From positions 620,001 through 684,000 of the forward strand of contig NZ_NERW01000003.1 of the NCBI RefSeq assembly GCF_003063505.1: a stretch of DNA of 64,000 nt, given 5' to 3'. This DNA is from Limnohabitans sp. T6-20 (GTDB lineage Bacteria; Pseudomonadota; Gammaproteobacteria; Burkholderiales; Burkholderiaceae_C). Below, one piece after another: positions 39,829 through 49,275 of this stretch. Below the pieces are notes generated by a model. That model saw only the letters and a program-made list of their open reading frames with translations. It was not told where the DNA came from and did no database searches. Position 1 is the stretch's first letter. Each line of letters opens with the position of its first letter. The position numbers were made by a program, and so were the translations under genes.

Positions 39829-40419
39829 TTACTTCAAATCGCCCGCCAAACTGGCCAAGGTATCGGCAGCGATTTCGATGTGCGATGGGTAATGCGTGTG
39901 GTCGCAACCCATCTTGACGCCAGCGCCAGCCTTCACCGCCGCGCACATTACGGGCGTCAGCTCAAAGCGCACAAAGTGCACTGCCGAGGTCTTTTCTTCG
40001 GTTTCGCGGTCCAGGTCTTCGTCAGCAATGGCATACACGCGGGCATGGCCTTCGACCTCGACAAACATGCGGTCTTCCACACCGATCAGCTTGGCCAGTT
40101 CGCGCTTGCGCTCGTTGATGTCGGTGTACTCGATCATCATGGTGGCCTTCCAGTTGCTGCCGTCCGGCACCAGCGGGGCATAGGCTTCAATCTCTTGCAG
40201 GATGCCCTCCTCTTCGAAGACTTTTTCGATGCGCAGCATCTCCTGGATTTGGTAGCGAATGGTGGTTTCGCTTTCAAACTGCACATTGATGTGCTCACCC
40301 AGCTGCACGCTGCGCAGCTTGCGGTGGGCGATCACTTCGGGCTTGTGAAGCTTGCGCCACTTGGTGTAGGCCTCCAGCGACATCAGGGTCTCGGGCGTGA
40401 TTTTTCCGGTCAGTTGCAT
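39829..40419 (-). CDS. DUF3501 family protein
   Basis: 196 residues, acidic. The start is MQLTGKITPETLMSLEAYTK, and conserved pieces NVQFESETTIRYQIQEMLRIEKVF and GCDHTHYP fit DUF3501. Function unknown. It is last in a three-gene unit with rubrerythrin and a CCG-type Fe-S protein, 11 nt after the latter. This grouping recurs in betaproteobacteria and suggests a shared redox role (inference). Confidence 0.85.
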   Translation of the reverse strand: MQLTGKITPETLMSLEAYTKWRKLHKPEVIAHRKLRSVQLGEHINVQFESETTIRYQIQEMLRIEKVFEEEGILQEIEAYAPLVPDGSNWKATMMIEYTDINERKRELAKLIGVEDRMFVEVEGHARVYAIADEDLDRETEEKTSAVHFVRFELTPVMCAAVKAGAGVKMGCDHTHYPSHIEIAADTLASLAGDLK

Positions 40420-40430
40420 GGCGGTGTTCC

Positions 40431-41780
40431 TTATTTGAGACCGTAGGCTTTGCGCACCAGGGTCAAGGGGTGGTTCAGTTCGGGGGCACCCAGGCCGTTG
40501 ACCTCAAAGCCCTGGGCAATGTGGTGGCCGCCCAGCGGGCAGTCGGAGCTGATGAAGTCGGGCTTGGAGCCATCTTTCATGGTGGCCATGGCTTTGAACA
40601 CGGGCTTGCCGATCTTCATCGCCATCTCGTGTAAGCCTTTTTTGACGCCATAGGTGCCAGCGTGGCCCGAGCAACGCTCGATGGTGTTGATCTCGGTATC
40701 GGGGATCATTTTGAGCATTTCTTCGGTCTTCTTGCCGATGTTTTGCACGCGCCCGTGGCAAGGAATCTGGTAGCTCACATTGCCCAGCTTTTGCGGGAAT
40801 TCGGTCTTGAGCAAGCCGTCGCGCTTGCGGGCCATGAAGTATTCAAACGGGTCCCACATCGCGTCTTTGACCAACTGGGTGTCTGTGCAATCGGGGAACA
40901 TCAGCGGAATCTCTTGCTTGAACATCAGGGCGCAGCTGGGCACCGCCGCCATGATGGCAAAACCGTCTTTGGCGTACTTGGCCAGCACGGGGATGTTGGC
41001 TTCTTTGGAGGCCTTGACCGAGTCCAGATCGCCCAGCTCCAGTTTGGGCATGCCGCAGCATTTTTCCCTCTCGACCAGCACATACGGGATGTCGTTGTGG
41101 TCGAGGATCTTCAGCAAGTCGTGGCCAATGCCCGGCTCGTTGTAGTTGATGTAGCAGGTCGAATAAATGGCGACCTTGCCGGGTGTCTTCTCGCCGTCCA
41201 CCACTTTGGAAGCCTTGGCATCGGGCGCGCTGGCGCGAAACTTCTTCGTGGCCAGCGCGGGCAGCCAAGCATTTTTGTCCACGCCTGCCACGCTTTCCAT
41301 GATGCTGCGTGCGGTTTCGGTTTTGTTGATGGCATTGACCGCCTGCACCACGATCGGAATACCGGCAAATGAACCGTGCACATCGGTGGAAGCCAACAGC
41401 TTTTCAGCCAAGCCGACTTCACCTTTCTTGAACTTGATGGCCTTGGCGCGCAGCATGGTGTGCGGGAAATCCAGGTTCCAGGCGTGCGGTGGGGTGTAGG
41501 GGCACTTGGTCATGTAGCACAGGTCGCACATGTAGCACTGGTCCACCACCTTCCAGTAATCTTGCTTGTCGACCCCATCGACTTCCATGGTGCTGCTCTC
41601 GTCCACCAGATCAAACAAGGTGGGGAAAGCGTTGCACAGGCTCACGCAGCGTCGGCAGCCATGGCAGATGTCAAAGATGCGTTCCAGCTCGTCAAAACAC
41701 TTTTCTTCGTTGTAAAAGTCAGGGTTTTGCCAGTCCAAAGCGTGCCGTGTGGGTGCTTCAAGGTTGCCTTCTTTGGCCAT
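40431..41780 (-). CDS. Heterodisulfide-reductase-like Fe-S oxidoreductase (GlpC-like)
   Basis: 449 residues. Two N-terminal [4Fe-4S] sites (CHGCRRCVSLCNAFP and CYMCDLCYMTKCP) precede two CCG domains (REKCCGMPKLELGD and RCSGHAGTYG, where the first Cys is replaced) of the GlpC/HdrB type. No membrane helix. It likely passes electrons to or from a partner. With rubrerythrin upstream and DUF3501 downstream it may feed rubrerythrin in peroxide removal. The ATG has AAGGAGC nearby. Confidence 0.88.
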   Translation of the reverse strand: MAKEGNLEAPTRHALDWQNPDFYNEEKCFDELERIFDICHGCRRCVSLCNAFPTLFDLVDESSTMEVDGVDKQDYWKVVDQCYMCDLCYMTKCPYTPPHAWNLDFPHTMLRAKAIKFKKGEVGLAEKLLASTDVHGSFAGIPIVVQAVNAINKTETARSIMESVAGVDKNAWLPALATKKFRASAPDAKASKVVDGEKTPGKVAIYSTCYINYNEPGIGHDLLKILDHNDIPYVLVEREKCCGMPKLELGDLDSVKASKEANIPVLAKYAKDGFAIMAAVPSCALMFKQEIPLMFPDCTDTQLVKDAMWDPFEYFMARKRDGLLKTEFPQKLGNVSYQIPCHGRVQNIGKKTEEMLKMIPDTEINTIERCSGHAGTYGVKKGLHEMAMKIGKPVFKAMATMKDGSKPDFISSDCPLGGHHIAQGFEVNGLGAPELNHPLTLVRKAYGLK

Positions 41781-41820
41781 GGTGTGCTCCTTAAAAGGGG
41801 ACTCAAGGGGACTGATGGAT

Positions 41821-41892
41821 GGGCTTATCTGAAAATTCGGCGTGCCAAAACTTGAGATAAGCCCGCTGCGCGGTGCAGCGCAACGGGCGAGC
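41821..41892 (-). repeat. Nested inverted repeats between rubrerythrin and the Fe-S gene
   Basis: The 118-nt intercistronic gap holds GGGCTTATCT (41821-41830) pairing with AGATAAGCCC (41855-41864), and GCCCGCTGCGC pairing (one mismatch) with GCGCAACGGGC around 41861-41887. It may be an RNA processing site or a palindromic repeat element. Confidence 0.5.
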
Positions 41893-41898
41893 GCAAGC

Positions 41899-42321
41899 TC
41901 AGTCCACCAGCTCGTTCAAGGCTTTCTGGTAGCGGTTGGCGTGTGAACGCTCTGCCTTGGCCAGGGTCTCAAACCAGTCGGCCACTTCATCGAAGCCTTC
42001 TTCGCGGGCGGTTTTCGCCATGCCCGGGTACATGTCGGTGTACTCGTGGGTTTCGCCAGCCACAGCCGAAGCCAGGTTTTGACGGGTCGAGCCAATGGGC
42101 AAACCCGTAGCCGGGTCGCCAGATTGCTCCAGGAACTCCAGGTGGCCGTGGGCGTGACCGGTCTCACCTTCTGCGGTGGAACGGAACAGGGCGGCTACAT
42201 CGTTCTGACCTTCAATGTCAGCCTTGTTCGCGAAGTACAAATAGCGACGGTTGGCCTGGGATTCGCCTGCAAAGGCGTCCTTCAGGCATTGCTCCGTGCG
42301 CGAGCCTTTGAGTGCTGCCAT
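41899..42321 (-). CDS. Rubrerythrin
   Basis: 140 residues, ferritin-like four-helix di-iron domain with [39 protein letters not shown] and [12 protein letters not shown], giving the Glu/His ligands. The C-terminal rubredoxin domain of classical rubrerythrin is absent, so the electrons must come from another protein, perhaps the Fe-S protein next in the operon. Role: peroxide reduction. Confidence 0.92.
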   Translation of the reverse strand: MAALKGSRTEQCLKDAFAGESQANRRYLYFANKADIEGQNDVAALFRSTAEGETGHAHGHLEFLEQSGDPATGLPIGSTRQNLASAVAGETHEYTDMYPGMAKTAREEGFDEVADWFETLAKAERSHANRYQKALNELVD

Positions 42322-42654
42322 GGAAATCTCCTTGATCGGTTTTGAACATTGAATGCCCTGGCAGGATCGCCAGAGGCCGCCAGATTAACCCCAGACCGCT
42401 CGCTGCGCCAAATAGATTGATCAAATGGCATGGATTTATCTGGCCTATGAGGTCTGAAGCCAATTCCCCAACAGCGACGAACCGGTCAAGCGACAACCCC
42501 AACACGCCACAGACGGGCGAGTGCGTGCGCTTGCAAATGAATGCCCGGCCCACAGGTGCCCCGGGTGGGCTAGGTAAAATCACCCTTTTGGACCTTGATC
42601 GTCCTGCGCGGCATCTGCTGAGGTGCCGTTTTTCTTTTTAAGAAGCCCCCAGCC
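42322..42654. promoter_or_regulatory. Divergent promoter region of rubrerythrin and valS
   Basis: 333 nt without a gene. TAAAAT at 42575-42580 (in TAGGTAAAATCACCC) is a possible -10 box for valS, leaving a leader of about 65 nt with a CTGAGG...TTTTTCTTTTT stretch. I see no clear T-box and none would be expected in this group. Confidence 0.4.
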
Positions 42655-45651
42655 ATGAGCAACGCGCCCGTCACTCCCGTGAACCAACCCGGCCTTGAGA
42701 GCCTGTCCAAATCGTTCGAGCCCGCCGCCCTGGAAGCCCATTGGGGCCCCGAGTGGGAAAAACGCGGCTATGGCGTGGCGGGTTTCCGTGGCACAGGCAC
42801 ACCCGTGGCAGAAGCCCCGGCGTTCTCCATTCAGCTGCCCCCGCCTAACGTGACGGGCACGTTGCACATGGGCCACGCCTTCAATCAGACCATCATGGAC
42901 TCGTTGACGCGCTACCACCGCATGCTGGGCCACAACACCGCCTGGATTCCGGGCACAGACCACGCGGGCATTGCCACGCAAATCGTGGTGGAGCGCCAGC
43001 TGCAGGCCAAAGGCATCAGCCGCCACGACATGGGCCCGACACCTGCCGAGGCTCGCAAGAACTTTGTGAGCAAAGTGTGGGAGTGGAAAGAAGAGTCCGG
43101 CAGCACCATCACCAGCCAGATGCGCCGCATGGGCGACAGCGTGGACTGGAGCCGCGAATACTTCACGATGGACCCCAAGCTGTCCAAGACCGTGACCGAG
43201 ACCTTTGTGCAGCTGTACGAGCAAGGCCTGATTTACCGTGGCAAGCGCCTGGTGAACTGGGACCCGGTGCTGATGAGCGCGGTGTCGGACCTCGAAGTCG
43301 AGAGCGAAGAAGAAGACGGCTCCATGTGGCACATCCGCTACGACTTGGCCGATGGCACTGGCAGCCTGACGGTGGCCACCACCCGGCCCGAAACCCTGCT
43401 GGGCGACGTGGCCGTGATGGTTCACCCCGAAGACGAGCGTTACAGCGCCCTGATTGGCAAACAGGTCAACCTGCCTTTGTGCGGCCGCACCATCCCCGTG
43501 ATCGCGGACGACTACGTGGACAAAGCCTTCGGCACCGGCGTGGTCAAGGTCACGCCCGCGCACGACACCAACGACTATGCCGTAGGCCAGCGCCACAAGC
43601 TAGAAATGATCTGCGTGCTGAACCTGGACGCGACCATCAACAACAATGCACCCGAGAAATACCGAGGCCTCGACCGCTTCGTGGCCCGCAAGGCCGTGGT
43701 GGCGGATCTGGAAGCCGCAGGCGCGTTGGTTGAGGTGAAGAAACACAAACTCATGGTGCCCCGTTGCGCCCGCACCGGCCAAGTGATCGAGCCCATGCTG
43801 ACCGACCAGTGGTTTGTGGCGATGAACCAAGTCGGCAAAGGCGATGCCACCGGCAAGAGCATCGCGCAAAAAGCCATCGATGCCGTGCAAACCGGTCAAG
43901 TGAGCTTCGTGCCCGAGAACTGGGTCAACACCTACAACCAGTGGATGAACAACATCCAGGACTGGTGCATCTCCCGCCAACTGTGGTGGGGCCACCAGAT
44001 TCCGGCTTGGTACGACGAAGACGGCAAGGTGTATGTCGCCCGCAATGAGGCGGAAGCACAAGCCAAAGCCCCGGGCAAGACGCTCAAGCGCGACGAAGAC
44101 GTGTTGGACACCTGGTACTCCAGCGCACTGGTGCCGTTCTCAACACTGGGTTGGAGCAGCGACACCAACAACGCAGCTGGCGGCAGTGGTGCCGCCGGAT
44201 CGGGCGATTTGGCGAGCGAAGCGAGTATGAGCACGACCGGCGGTGCCACTGCCGCCAGCGGAACACAAGACTACGACCTGTATCTGCCCTCCTCTGTGCT
44301 GGTCACCGGCTACGACATCATCTTCTTCTGGGTCGCCCGGATGATCATGATGACCACGCACTTCACCGGCAAAGTGCCTTTCAAGCACGTCTACATCCAC
44401 GGCCTGGTGCTCGATGCCCAGGGCAAGAAGATGAGCAAGTCCGAGGGCAACGTGCTCGACCCGGTCGATCTGATCGACGGCATCACGCTCGAACCCCTGC
44501 TTGAAAAACGCACCCAGGGCCTGCGCAAACCCGAGACCGCACCCAAGGTGCGCAAGCAGACCGAAAAAGAATTCCCCGAAGGCATTCCGGCCTACGGTGC
44601 CGACGCACTGCGCTTCACGTTTGCGGCGCTGGCCAGCCTGGGCCGCAGCATCAACTTTGACAGCAAGCGCTGCGAGGGCTACCGCAACTTCTGCAACAAG
44701 CTCTGGAACGCCACCCGCTTTGTGCTGATGAACTGCGAAGGCCAGGACTGCGGCCTCAAAGAACACACCAAAGCCGAATGCGCTGTGGGCGGCCCGGCCC
44801 ACGGCTACCTGGCCTTCAGCCAGGCCGACCGCTGGATCAGCTCACACCTGCAACGCGTCGAAGCCGACGTGGCCAAAGGCTTCGCCGAATACCGCCTCGA
44901 CAACGTCGCCAACACAATTTATGACTTCGTCTGGAACGAGTTCTGCGACTGGTACCTCGAAATCGCCAAGGTGCAGATCAACAACGGCACCGACGCGCAA
45001 AAACGCGCCACGCGCCGCACCCTGATCCGCACGCTTGAAACCATCATGCGCCTGGCGCACCCGATCATCCCCTTCATCACCGAAGAGCTCTGGCAAAAAG
45101 TGTCGGTGGTCGCCGGACGGCCAGGCGAGTCGGTCAGCATCGCGGCCTACCCCGTGAGCCAGCCCGAGCGCATTGACACCGCCGCCGAAGCCCATGTGGC
45201 CAAGCTCAAAACCCTGGTGGACGCCTGCCGCAACCTGCGTGGCGAGATGAACGTCTCGCCCGCCACCCGCATGCCCATGTACGTGCTGGGCGACACCGAC
45301 TTCATGCAAAGTGTGGCCCCCGTGTTGCAGTCGCTGGCCAAGCTGAGTGAGGTCAAGGTTTTTGACACCGAAGCCGAATGGATCGCGGCCGCACAAGCGG
45401 CACCCGTGGCCGTGGTGGGCGAAGCACGCCTGTGCCTGTTCATCGAAGTGGATGCGGCCGCAGAAAAAATTCGCCTGACCAAGGAAGCCGCGCGCCTGGA
45501 AGGCGAAATCACCAAGGCCAACGCCAAACTCGGCAACGAAGCCTTTGTGGCCAAGGCCCCGCCAGCGGTGCTCGACGAAACCAAGAAACGCGTGGCCGAC
45601 TTCGGTGCCACCCTCGACAAAATTCGCCAACAATTGCAACGACTGGGCTGA
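42655..45651 (+). CDS. valS: Valyl-tRNA synthetase
   Basis: 998 residues, class I. HIGH-type motif [15 protein letters not shown] (about 61-75), editing domain, KMSKS at about 592, anticodon-binding domain and the C-terminal coiled-coil arm ([18 protein letters not shown]). An in-frame low-complexity insertion of about 35 residues (about 502-538; Gly/Ala/Ser/Thr-rich) lies between STLGW and [10 protein letters not shown] in the catalytic domain; its DNA is an inverted repeat. The longer than usual size is largely due to it. About 26 nt before galU. Confidence 0.96.
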   Translation: MSNAPVTPVNQPGLESLSKSFEPAALEAHWGPEWEKRGYGVAGFRGTGTPVAEAPAFSIQLPPPNVTGTLHMGHAFNQTIMDSLTRYHRMLGHNTAWIPGTDHAGIATQIVVERQLQAKGISRHDMGPTPAEARKNFVSKVWEWKEESGSTITSQMRRMGDSVDWSREYFTMDPKLSKTVTETFVQLYEQGLIYRGKRLVNWDPVLMSAVSDLEVESEEEDGSMWHIRYDLADGTGSLTVATTRPETLLGDVAVMVHPEDERYSALIGKQVNLPLCGRTIPVIADDYVDKAFGTGVVKVTPAHDTNDYAVGQRHKLEMICVLNLDATINNNAPEKYRGLDRFVARKAVVADLEAAGALVEVKKHKLMVPRCARTGQVIEPMLTDQWFVAMNQVGKGDATGKSIAQKAIDAVQTGQVSFVPENWVNTYNQWMNNIQDWCISRQLWWGHQIPAWYDEDGKVYVARNEAEAQAKAPGKTLKRDEDVLDTWYSSALVPFSTLGWSSDTNNAAGGSGAAGSGDLASEASMSTTGGATAASGTQDYDLYLPSSVLVTGYDIIFFWVARMIMMTTHFTGKVPFKHVYIHGLVLDAQGKKMSKSEGNVLDPVDLIDGITLEPLLEKRTQGLRKPETAPKVRKQTEKEFPEGIPAYGADALRFTFAALASLGRSINFDSKRCEGYRNFCNKLWNATRFVLMNCEGQDCGLKEHTKAECAVGGPAHGYLAFSQADRWISSHLQRVEADVAKGFAEYRLDNVANTIYDFVWNEFCDWYLEIAKVQINNGTDAQKRATRRTLIRTLETIMRLAHPIIPFITEELWQKVSVVAGRPGESVSIAAYPVSQPERIDTAAEAHVAKLKTLVDACRNLRGEMNVSPATRMPMYVLGDTDFMQSVAPVLQSLAKLSEVKVFDTEAEWIAAAQAAPVAVVGEARLCLFIEVDAAAEKIRLTKEAARLEGEITKANAKLGNEAFVAKAPPAVLDETKKRVADFGATLDKIRQQLQRLG
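44176..44259. repeat. 23-bp imperfect inverted repeat inserted in valS
   Basis: The left arm at 44176-44198 and the right arm at 44237-44259 match at 21 of 23 positions when one is reverse-complemented (core GCTGGCGGCAGTGG). They flank a 38-bp centre containing GGCGAGCGAAGCGAG. It codes for the Gly/Ala-rich insertion in ValRS and looks like a small palindromic element carried in frame. Confidence 0.8.
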
Positions 45652-45677
45652 AGCCCTGCTTGGACAAGGAATCGACC

Positions 45678-46556
45678 ATGAGCCACAACGTCATCCGCAA
45701 AGCCGTCTTCCCCGTCGCTGGTCTGGGCACGCGTTTTTTGCCTGCCACCAAAGCCGCGCCCAAAGAAATGCTGCCGGTGGTCGACAAGCCACTGATCCAG
45801 TACGCGGTAGAAGAGGCTTATGCGGCGGGTGTGCGCCACATGATCTTTGTGACGGGCCGCAGCAAGCGGGCCATCGAAGACCACTTCGACACCGCTTACG
45901 AGCTTGAAACCGAACTCGAAGCCGCGCACAAAGACGAATTGCTGGCCTTGGTGCGCTCAGTGCAGCCCGACGACATGGTCTGCGCCTATGTGCGCCAGAA
46001 CCGCATGCTGGGCCTGGGCCACGCGGTGCTGTGCGCCGAGCCTTTGGTGGGCAATGAGCCTTTTGCGGTGCTGCTGGCCGATGACCTGATGGTCAACCAA
46101 GGCAGTTCTGTTTTGACCCAAATGGTCGATGCGTACACCAAGCAAGGCCGCTCGGTACTGGCGGTGCAAGAAGTGCCGCTCGACCAAGTCAAGCGCTATG
46201 GCATCGTGGCGGGTGAGTCAGCGGGTCTCCAATTGATTCGCGTCGAGCAGATCGTGGAAAAACCCAGCCCCGACAAAGCGCCCTCGCGCATGGGCGTGGC
46301 GGGCCGCTACATCCTGACGCCGGGCATTTTTGACGAAATCCGCAACCAGCCCACGGGCGTGGGCGGCGAGATCCAGTTGACCGATGCAATTGCACGCCTG
46401 ATGCAACGTGAAGCGGTCTATGCCTTCCAGTACGAAGGCAAGCGCTACGACTGCGGCAGCAAAGAAGGCTTCCTGGAAGCCACGGTAGAGCTGGCTTTGC
46501 AGCACCCGCAAGTGGGTGCGTCGTTCCGCACATACCTCAAAGGTCTGAACCTCTGA
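45678..46556 (+). CDS. galU: UTP-glucose-1-phosphate uridylyltransferase
   Basis: 292 residues. Opening [28 protein letters not shown] is the nucleotide-binding signature, with ADDLMV (Mg site), [11 protein letters not shown] and [12 protein letters not shown] later. Makes UDP-glucose for cell-surface polysaccharides. AAGGAATCG precedes the ATG at 45678. A REPIN-like element follows its stop. Confidence 0.96.
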   Translation: MSHNVIRKAVFPVAGLGTRFLPATKAAPKEMLPVVDKPLIQYAVEEAYAAGVRHMIFVTGRSKRAIEDHFDTAYELETELEAAHKDELLALVRSVQPDDMVCAYVRQNRMLGLGHAVLCAEPLVGNEPFAVLLADDLMVNQGSSVLTQMVDAYTKQGRSVLAVQEVPLDQVKRYGIVAGESAGLQLIRVEQIVEKPSPDKAPSRMGVAGRYILTPGIFDEIRNQPTGVGGEIQLTDAIARLMQREAVYAFQYEGKRYDCGSKEGFLEATVELALQHPQVGASFRTYLKGLNL

Positions 46557-46575
46557 TCAGTGAGCAGTGCTGATC

Positions 46576-46672
46576 ACTCCCGCTGTGGGAGCGAGCCCCT
46601 GCTCGCGAATGGGGTTAAAGCCATGGCCATCATTCGGCCGCAGGGGCGGCCTCCCACAGAAGATGTGGGAGT
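46576..46672. repeat. REPIN-like doublet palindrome, copy 1
   Basis: Two different 28-bp REP-like units face each other: unit A at 46584-46611 (TGTGGGAGCGAGCCCCTG...CGAATG) and unit B at 46631-46658 in the opposite orientation (CATTCGGCCGCAGGGGCGG...CCACA). Each can form its own hairpin and the pair forms a larger one. An outer CACTCCC/GGGAGTG pair closes it at 46576 and 46672. A second, reversed copy is at 61207-61282. Lies between convergent galU and the tusA-like gene. Confidence 0.85.
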
Positions 46673-46681
46673 GACGTTTCT

Positions 46682-46909
46682 TCAACGCCGCTTGAGTGCA
46701 AACACAAACGCCGTGTCGGTTTTTTCCTGCAGCAGCAAATCATTGCCCGTCTGGCGGGCAAATGCTTCAAAGTCGCGCCAAGCCCCCGGGTCGGTGGCAA
46801 TCACCTTGAGCACCTGGCCACTGACCATGTCGTTCAAGGCCTTCTTGGCTTTCAAGATGGGCAAGGGGCAGTTCAGGCCGCTGGTGTCAATTTCCTTGTC
46901 GATCTGCAT
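46682..46909 (-). CDS. TusA/SirA-family sulfur carrier protein
   Basis: 75 residues. The CPLPILKAKKAL motif (Cys14) is the sulfur-accepting site of TusA-type proteins; beta-alpha-beta fold with the ALKRR ending. TusA relays persulfide sulfur for tRNA thiolation and other uses. The ATG shares one base with the Nudix gene stop, so it is coupled. Confidence 0.9.
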   Translation of the reverse strand: MQIDKEIDTSGLNCPLPILKAKKALNDMVSGQVLKVIATDPGAWRDFEAFARQTGNDLLLQEKTDTAFVFALKRR

Positions 46910-47466
46910 CACGTTCCCTGATGGTTTTCTTGGCTTTGCGCGGCGCGCTCTTCCCAGCTCATGAACTTGGGCTCGATGCCGATGGTGCGCAACCAGTCGC
47001 CCAAGGCATAGCCGGTGCCCGCAGGCCAGCAAATCAGGTCCTTGAAATCGAACATCTTGTACTCGGCCAATTCAGGCGAGAGACGCACTTCGCCCTCGGC
47101 CACGGCGTGGTAAGCAATGATCACCTGGTTCATGCGCTGGAAGTCGTACACGCCAATCAACTTGAGCGCTGACACCTTCAGATTCGTTTCTTCGGCGATC
47201 TCGCGTCGAATACCGTCTTCGGGTGTTTCACCGGCTTCCATGAAGCCCGTGATCAACGCAAATCGACGCCCTGGCCAGGCGGCGTTGCGGGCCAGCAAGA
47301 TCTGGTCGCCCACCTGCACAATGCCCGCCAGCACGGGTGTGGGGTTGTTCCAGTGGGTGAAGTCGCAGGCAGTGCAGCGCAGGCGCAGCACCTCACCGCC
47401 ATCTTCCATCTGCGAAAGCCAGGCCAGGGGCGTGGCGCACTGCGGGCAAAAACGAAATTCAGCCAT
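46909..47466 (-). CDS. Nudix hydrolase with N-terminal zinc ribbon (NudC-like)
   Basis: 185 residues. A zinc ribbon (CPQC...CTAC) is followed by a Nudix box GFMEAGETPEDGIRREIAEE, matching GX5EX7REUXEE. NudC-type enzymes hydrolyse NAD(H) or remove NAD caps from RNA; this is shorter than E. coli NudC and may use another substrate. It is 14 nt after cysM. Confidence 0.88.
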   Translation of the reverse strand: MAEFRFCPQCATPLAWLSQMEDGGEVLRLRCTACDFTHWNNPTPVLAGIVQVGDQILLARNAAWPGRRFALITGFMEAGETPEDGIRREIAEETNLKVSALKLIGVYDFQRMNQVIIAYHAVAEGEVRLSPELAEYKMFDFKDLICWPAGTGYALGDWLRTIGIEPKFMSWEERAAQSQENHQGT

Positions 47467-47480
47467 GGGGCATCCTGGGT

Positions 47481-48383
47481 TCAGGCGGGAAACACGCCTG
47501 TGGACAAGTAGCGATCACCGCGATCGCACACGATGAACACAATGGTGGCGTTTTGCACCGTTTTTGCAATCTCCTGCGCGACCCAGCAGGCACCTGCGGC
47601 AGAAATGCCTGCAAAAATGCCTTCGGTCCGGGCCATTTGGCGGCAAGTTTCTTCGGCATCGCTCTGGCTCACATAAACCAGTTCATCCACCTGGCTCGGA
47701 TCGTAAATTTTGGGCAGGTACTCTTGCGGCCACTTGCGAATACCCGGAATGCGCGAACCTTCGCTGGGCTGCGCGCCGATGATGCGAACAGCCGGGTTCT
47801 TTTCTTTCAAAAAGCGCGACACCCCCGTGATGGTGCCGGTGGTGCCCATGGCGCTCACAAAGTGGGTGATGCGCCCGCCGGTCTGCTCCCAGATTTCAGG
47901 GCCGGTGGTTTCGTAATGGATGCGCGGGTTATCGGCATTGGCAAACTGGTCCAGGATGCGGCCCTTGCCTTGCGCCGCCATGTTGTCGGCCAGATCGCGG
48001 GCGTATTCCATGCCACCGCTCTTGGGCGTGAGGATCAGCTCGGCGCCAAATGCTTTCATGGTCTGGGCACGCTCGATGGACAAGTCCTCGGGCATGATCA
48101 AAATCATGCGGTAACCCTTGATGGCCGCCGCCATGGCCAGCGCAATGCCGGTGTTGCCTGAGGTGGCCTCGATCAAGGTGTCGCCGGGCTTGATCTCACC
48201 GCGCTCTTCGGCCCGGCGGATCATCGACAAAGCGGGGCGATCCTTCACGGAACCGGCAGGGTTATTGCCCTCCAGTTTGCCCAAAATCACGTTGTTGCGC
48301 GCCTTCGCGTCGGTAGCCCCCAAACGCTGCAAAGCCACCAAGGGGGTTTTGCCGATGGCATCTTCAATGGTTGGATAAATCAT
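47481..48383 (-). CDS. cysM: Cysteine synthase B
   Basis: 300 residues, PLP fold type II. PLP Lys47 in NPAGSVKDRP; SGNTGIALAMAAAIKGYRM binds the substrate carboxylate; GTTGTITG binds phosphate. Makes cysteine from O-acetylserine with sulfide or thiosulfate. IRKWPQEYLPKIYD is CysM rather than CysK type. Downstream Nudix and TusA-like genes share the strand and close spacing. Confidence 0.94.
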   Translation of the reverse strand: MIYPTIEDAIGKTPLVALQRLGATDAKARNNVILGKLEGNNPAGSVKDRPALSMIRRAEERGEIKPGDTLIEATSGNTGIALAMAAAIKGYRMILIMPEDLSIERAQTMKAFGAELILTPKSGGMEYARDLADNMAAQGKGRILDQFANADNPRIHYETTGPEIWEQTGGRITHFVSAMGTTGTITGVSRFLKEKNPAVRIIGAQPSEGSRIPGIRKWPQEYLPKIYDPSQVDELVYVSQSDAEETCRQMARTEGIFAGISAAGACWVAQEIAKTVQNATIVFIVCDRGDRYLSTGVFPA

Positions 48384-48516
48384 GGGCGTACTTTGCCATA
48401 ACTTGGGCATTGCGTTCGTCAACACACCGACGCTTGACGCCGACTTTTTTATCGTTGCGCCACTGGGTGCCCGGATGAGGCATTCAGCTTGAAATGCTTC
48501 GGCAAGAAAGGTGTTT

Positions 48517-49056
48517 ATGAAGATCAAACAGACATGCTTGGCCATTTTGTTTCTGTCCGCCACCTTGGCACAGGCCCAGTGGTACGGTGAAATTGGCGTG
48601 ACCCCCTTGTCCGTCAAGGGCTCGGTGGATGGCAACACGCTCAAATCCAAACCCACCATGGCGGGGGTGGTTCTGGGGTACGAATTTCATCCCAATTTTG
48701 CGCTGGAGGGCATGGCAGGCACCAATCTGGACGCTGACCCGATCAAACTCAACGGTGTTGAAGTTCCTGGGACAAGCCTGAAAGTGCAACGTGCTTATGG
48801 TTTTTTCATCAAACCCAAGGCCATGCTAACCCCTGAGCTGGAACTGTTTGGGCGCTTGGGTTGGATTGAGAACAAGACCACCGGCCAAGTGAACAGCTAT
48901 TCCCTCACCGACACGGACAATGATTTTGCGTACGGCTTGGGCTTGAACTACCACTTCAACAAAACCACCTATGGCTCGCTGAGCTATACGAACTTTTATG
49001 ACAAACAAGGAACCAAGACCCAAGGGGCGACGCTCGCTGTGGGCATGAAATTCTGA
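48517..49056 (+). CDS. Outer-membrane beta-barrel porin-like protein
   Basis: 179 residues. Signal peptide (KIKQTCLAILFLSATLAQA|QW) and alternating hydrophobic beta strands ending in LAVGMKF, the terminal Phe signature for BAM insertion. It resembles small OmpA/OmpW/OmpX-type eight-strand barrels (opening WYGEIGVTPL). No function beyond that. RBS AAAGG before the ATG. Confidence 0.85.
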   Translation: MKIKQTCLAILFLSATLAQAQWYGEIGVTPLSVKGSVDGNTLKSKPTMAGVVLGYEFHPNFALEGMAGTNLDADPIKLNGVEVPGTSLKVQRAYGFFIKPKAMLTPELELFGRLGWIENKTTGQVNSYSLTDTDNDFAYGLGLNYHFNKTTYGSLSYTNFYDKQGTKTQGATLAVGMKF

Positions 49057-49095
49057 TTTTTGTCTTGAGCAGTCCGTGACTGCGCGAAAATGTGC

Positions 49096-49101
49096 CATAA
49101 T
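49096..49101 (+). promoter_or_regulatory. Possible -10 box of tRNA-Leu
   Basis: CATAAT about 20 nt before the tRNA 5' end. The -35 is weak. Position is right for a tRNA promoter. Confidence 0.4.
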
Positions 49102-49120
49102 TTGCGTCTTCACAAATACC

Positions 49121-49205
49121 GCCCGGGTGGTGAAATTGGTAGACTCAGGGGACTCAAAATCCCCCGCCGCAAGGCGTGCCGGTTCGAGTCCGGCCCCGGG
49201 CACCA
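49121..49205 (+). tRNA. tRNA-Leu (anticodon CAA)
   Basis: 85 nt including encoded CCA. Acceptor pair GCCCGGG/CCCGGGC, anticodon stem GGGGA/TCCCC with loop CTCAAAA (anticodon CAA, reads UUG), a long variable arm and T-arm GGTTCGAGTCC. It is intact. The filamentous prophage lies directly 3' of it; the last 57 nt are the attachment core, so the phage supplied the present 3' flank. Confidence 0.97.
49149..49205 (+). repeat. attL, 57-bp prophage attachment repeat
   Basis: Identical to 58589-58645. Starts in the anticodon stem (GGGACTCAAAATCCC) and runs to CCA. Integration keeps the tRNA whole at this side. Confidence 0.95.
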
Positions 49206-49234
49206 CGAAAACCCTATTAAAATCAATAGGTTAC

Positions 49235-49262
49235 AAAAGCCAGCTACATGCTGGCTTTTTTG
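49235..49262 (+). terminator. Phage-borne terminator behind tRNA-Leu
   Basis: AGCCAGC-TACAT-GCTGGCTTTTTT, 30 nt after the tRNA. It lies on the phage side of attL and now ends the tRNA transcript; the original host terminator is behind attR at 58651. Confidence 0.88.
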
Positions 49263-49275
49263 TTTTCAGCTGAAC

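Noticed and set aside
45378..45677. N-terminal extension of galU into valS
   Set aside because: The extra residues are antisense-like Arg/Gly sequence within valS; the ATG at 45678 has its own ribosome site and matches the GalU start.
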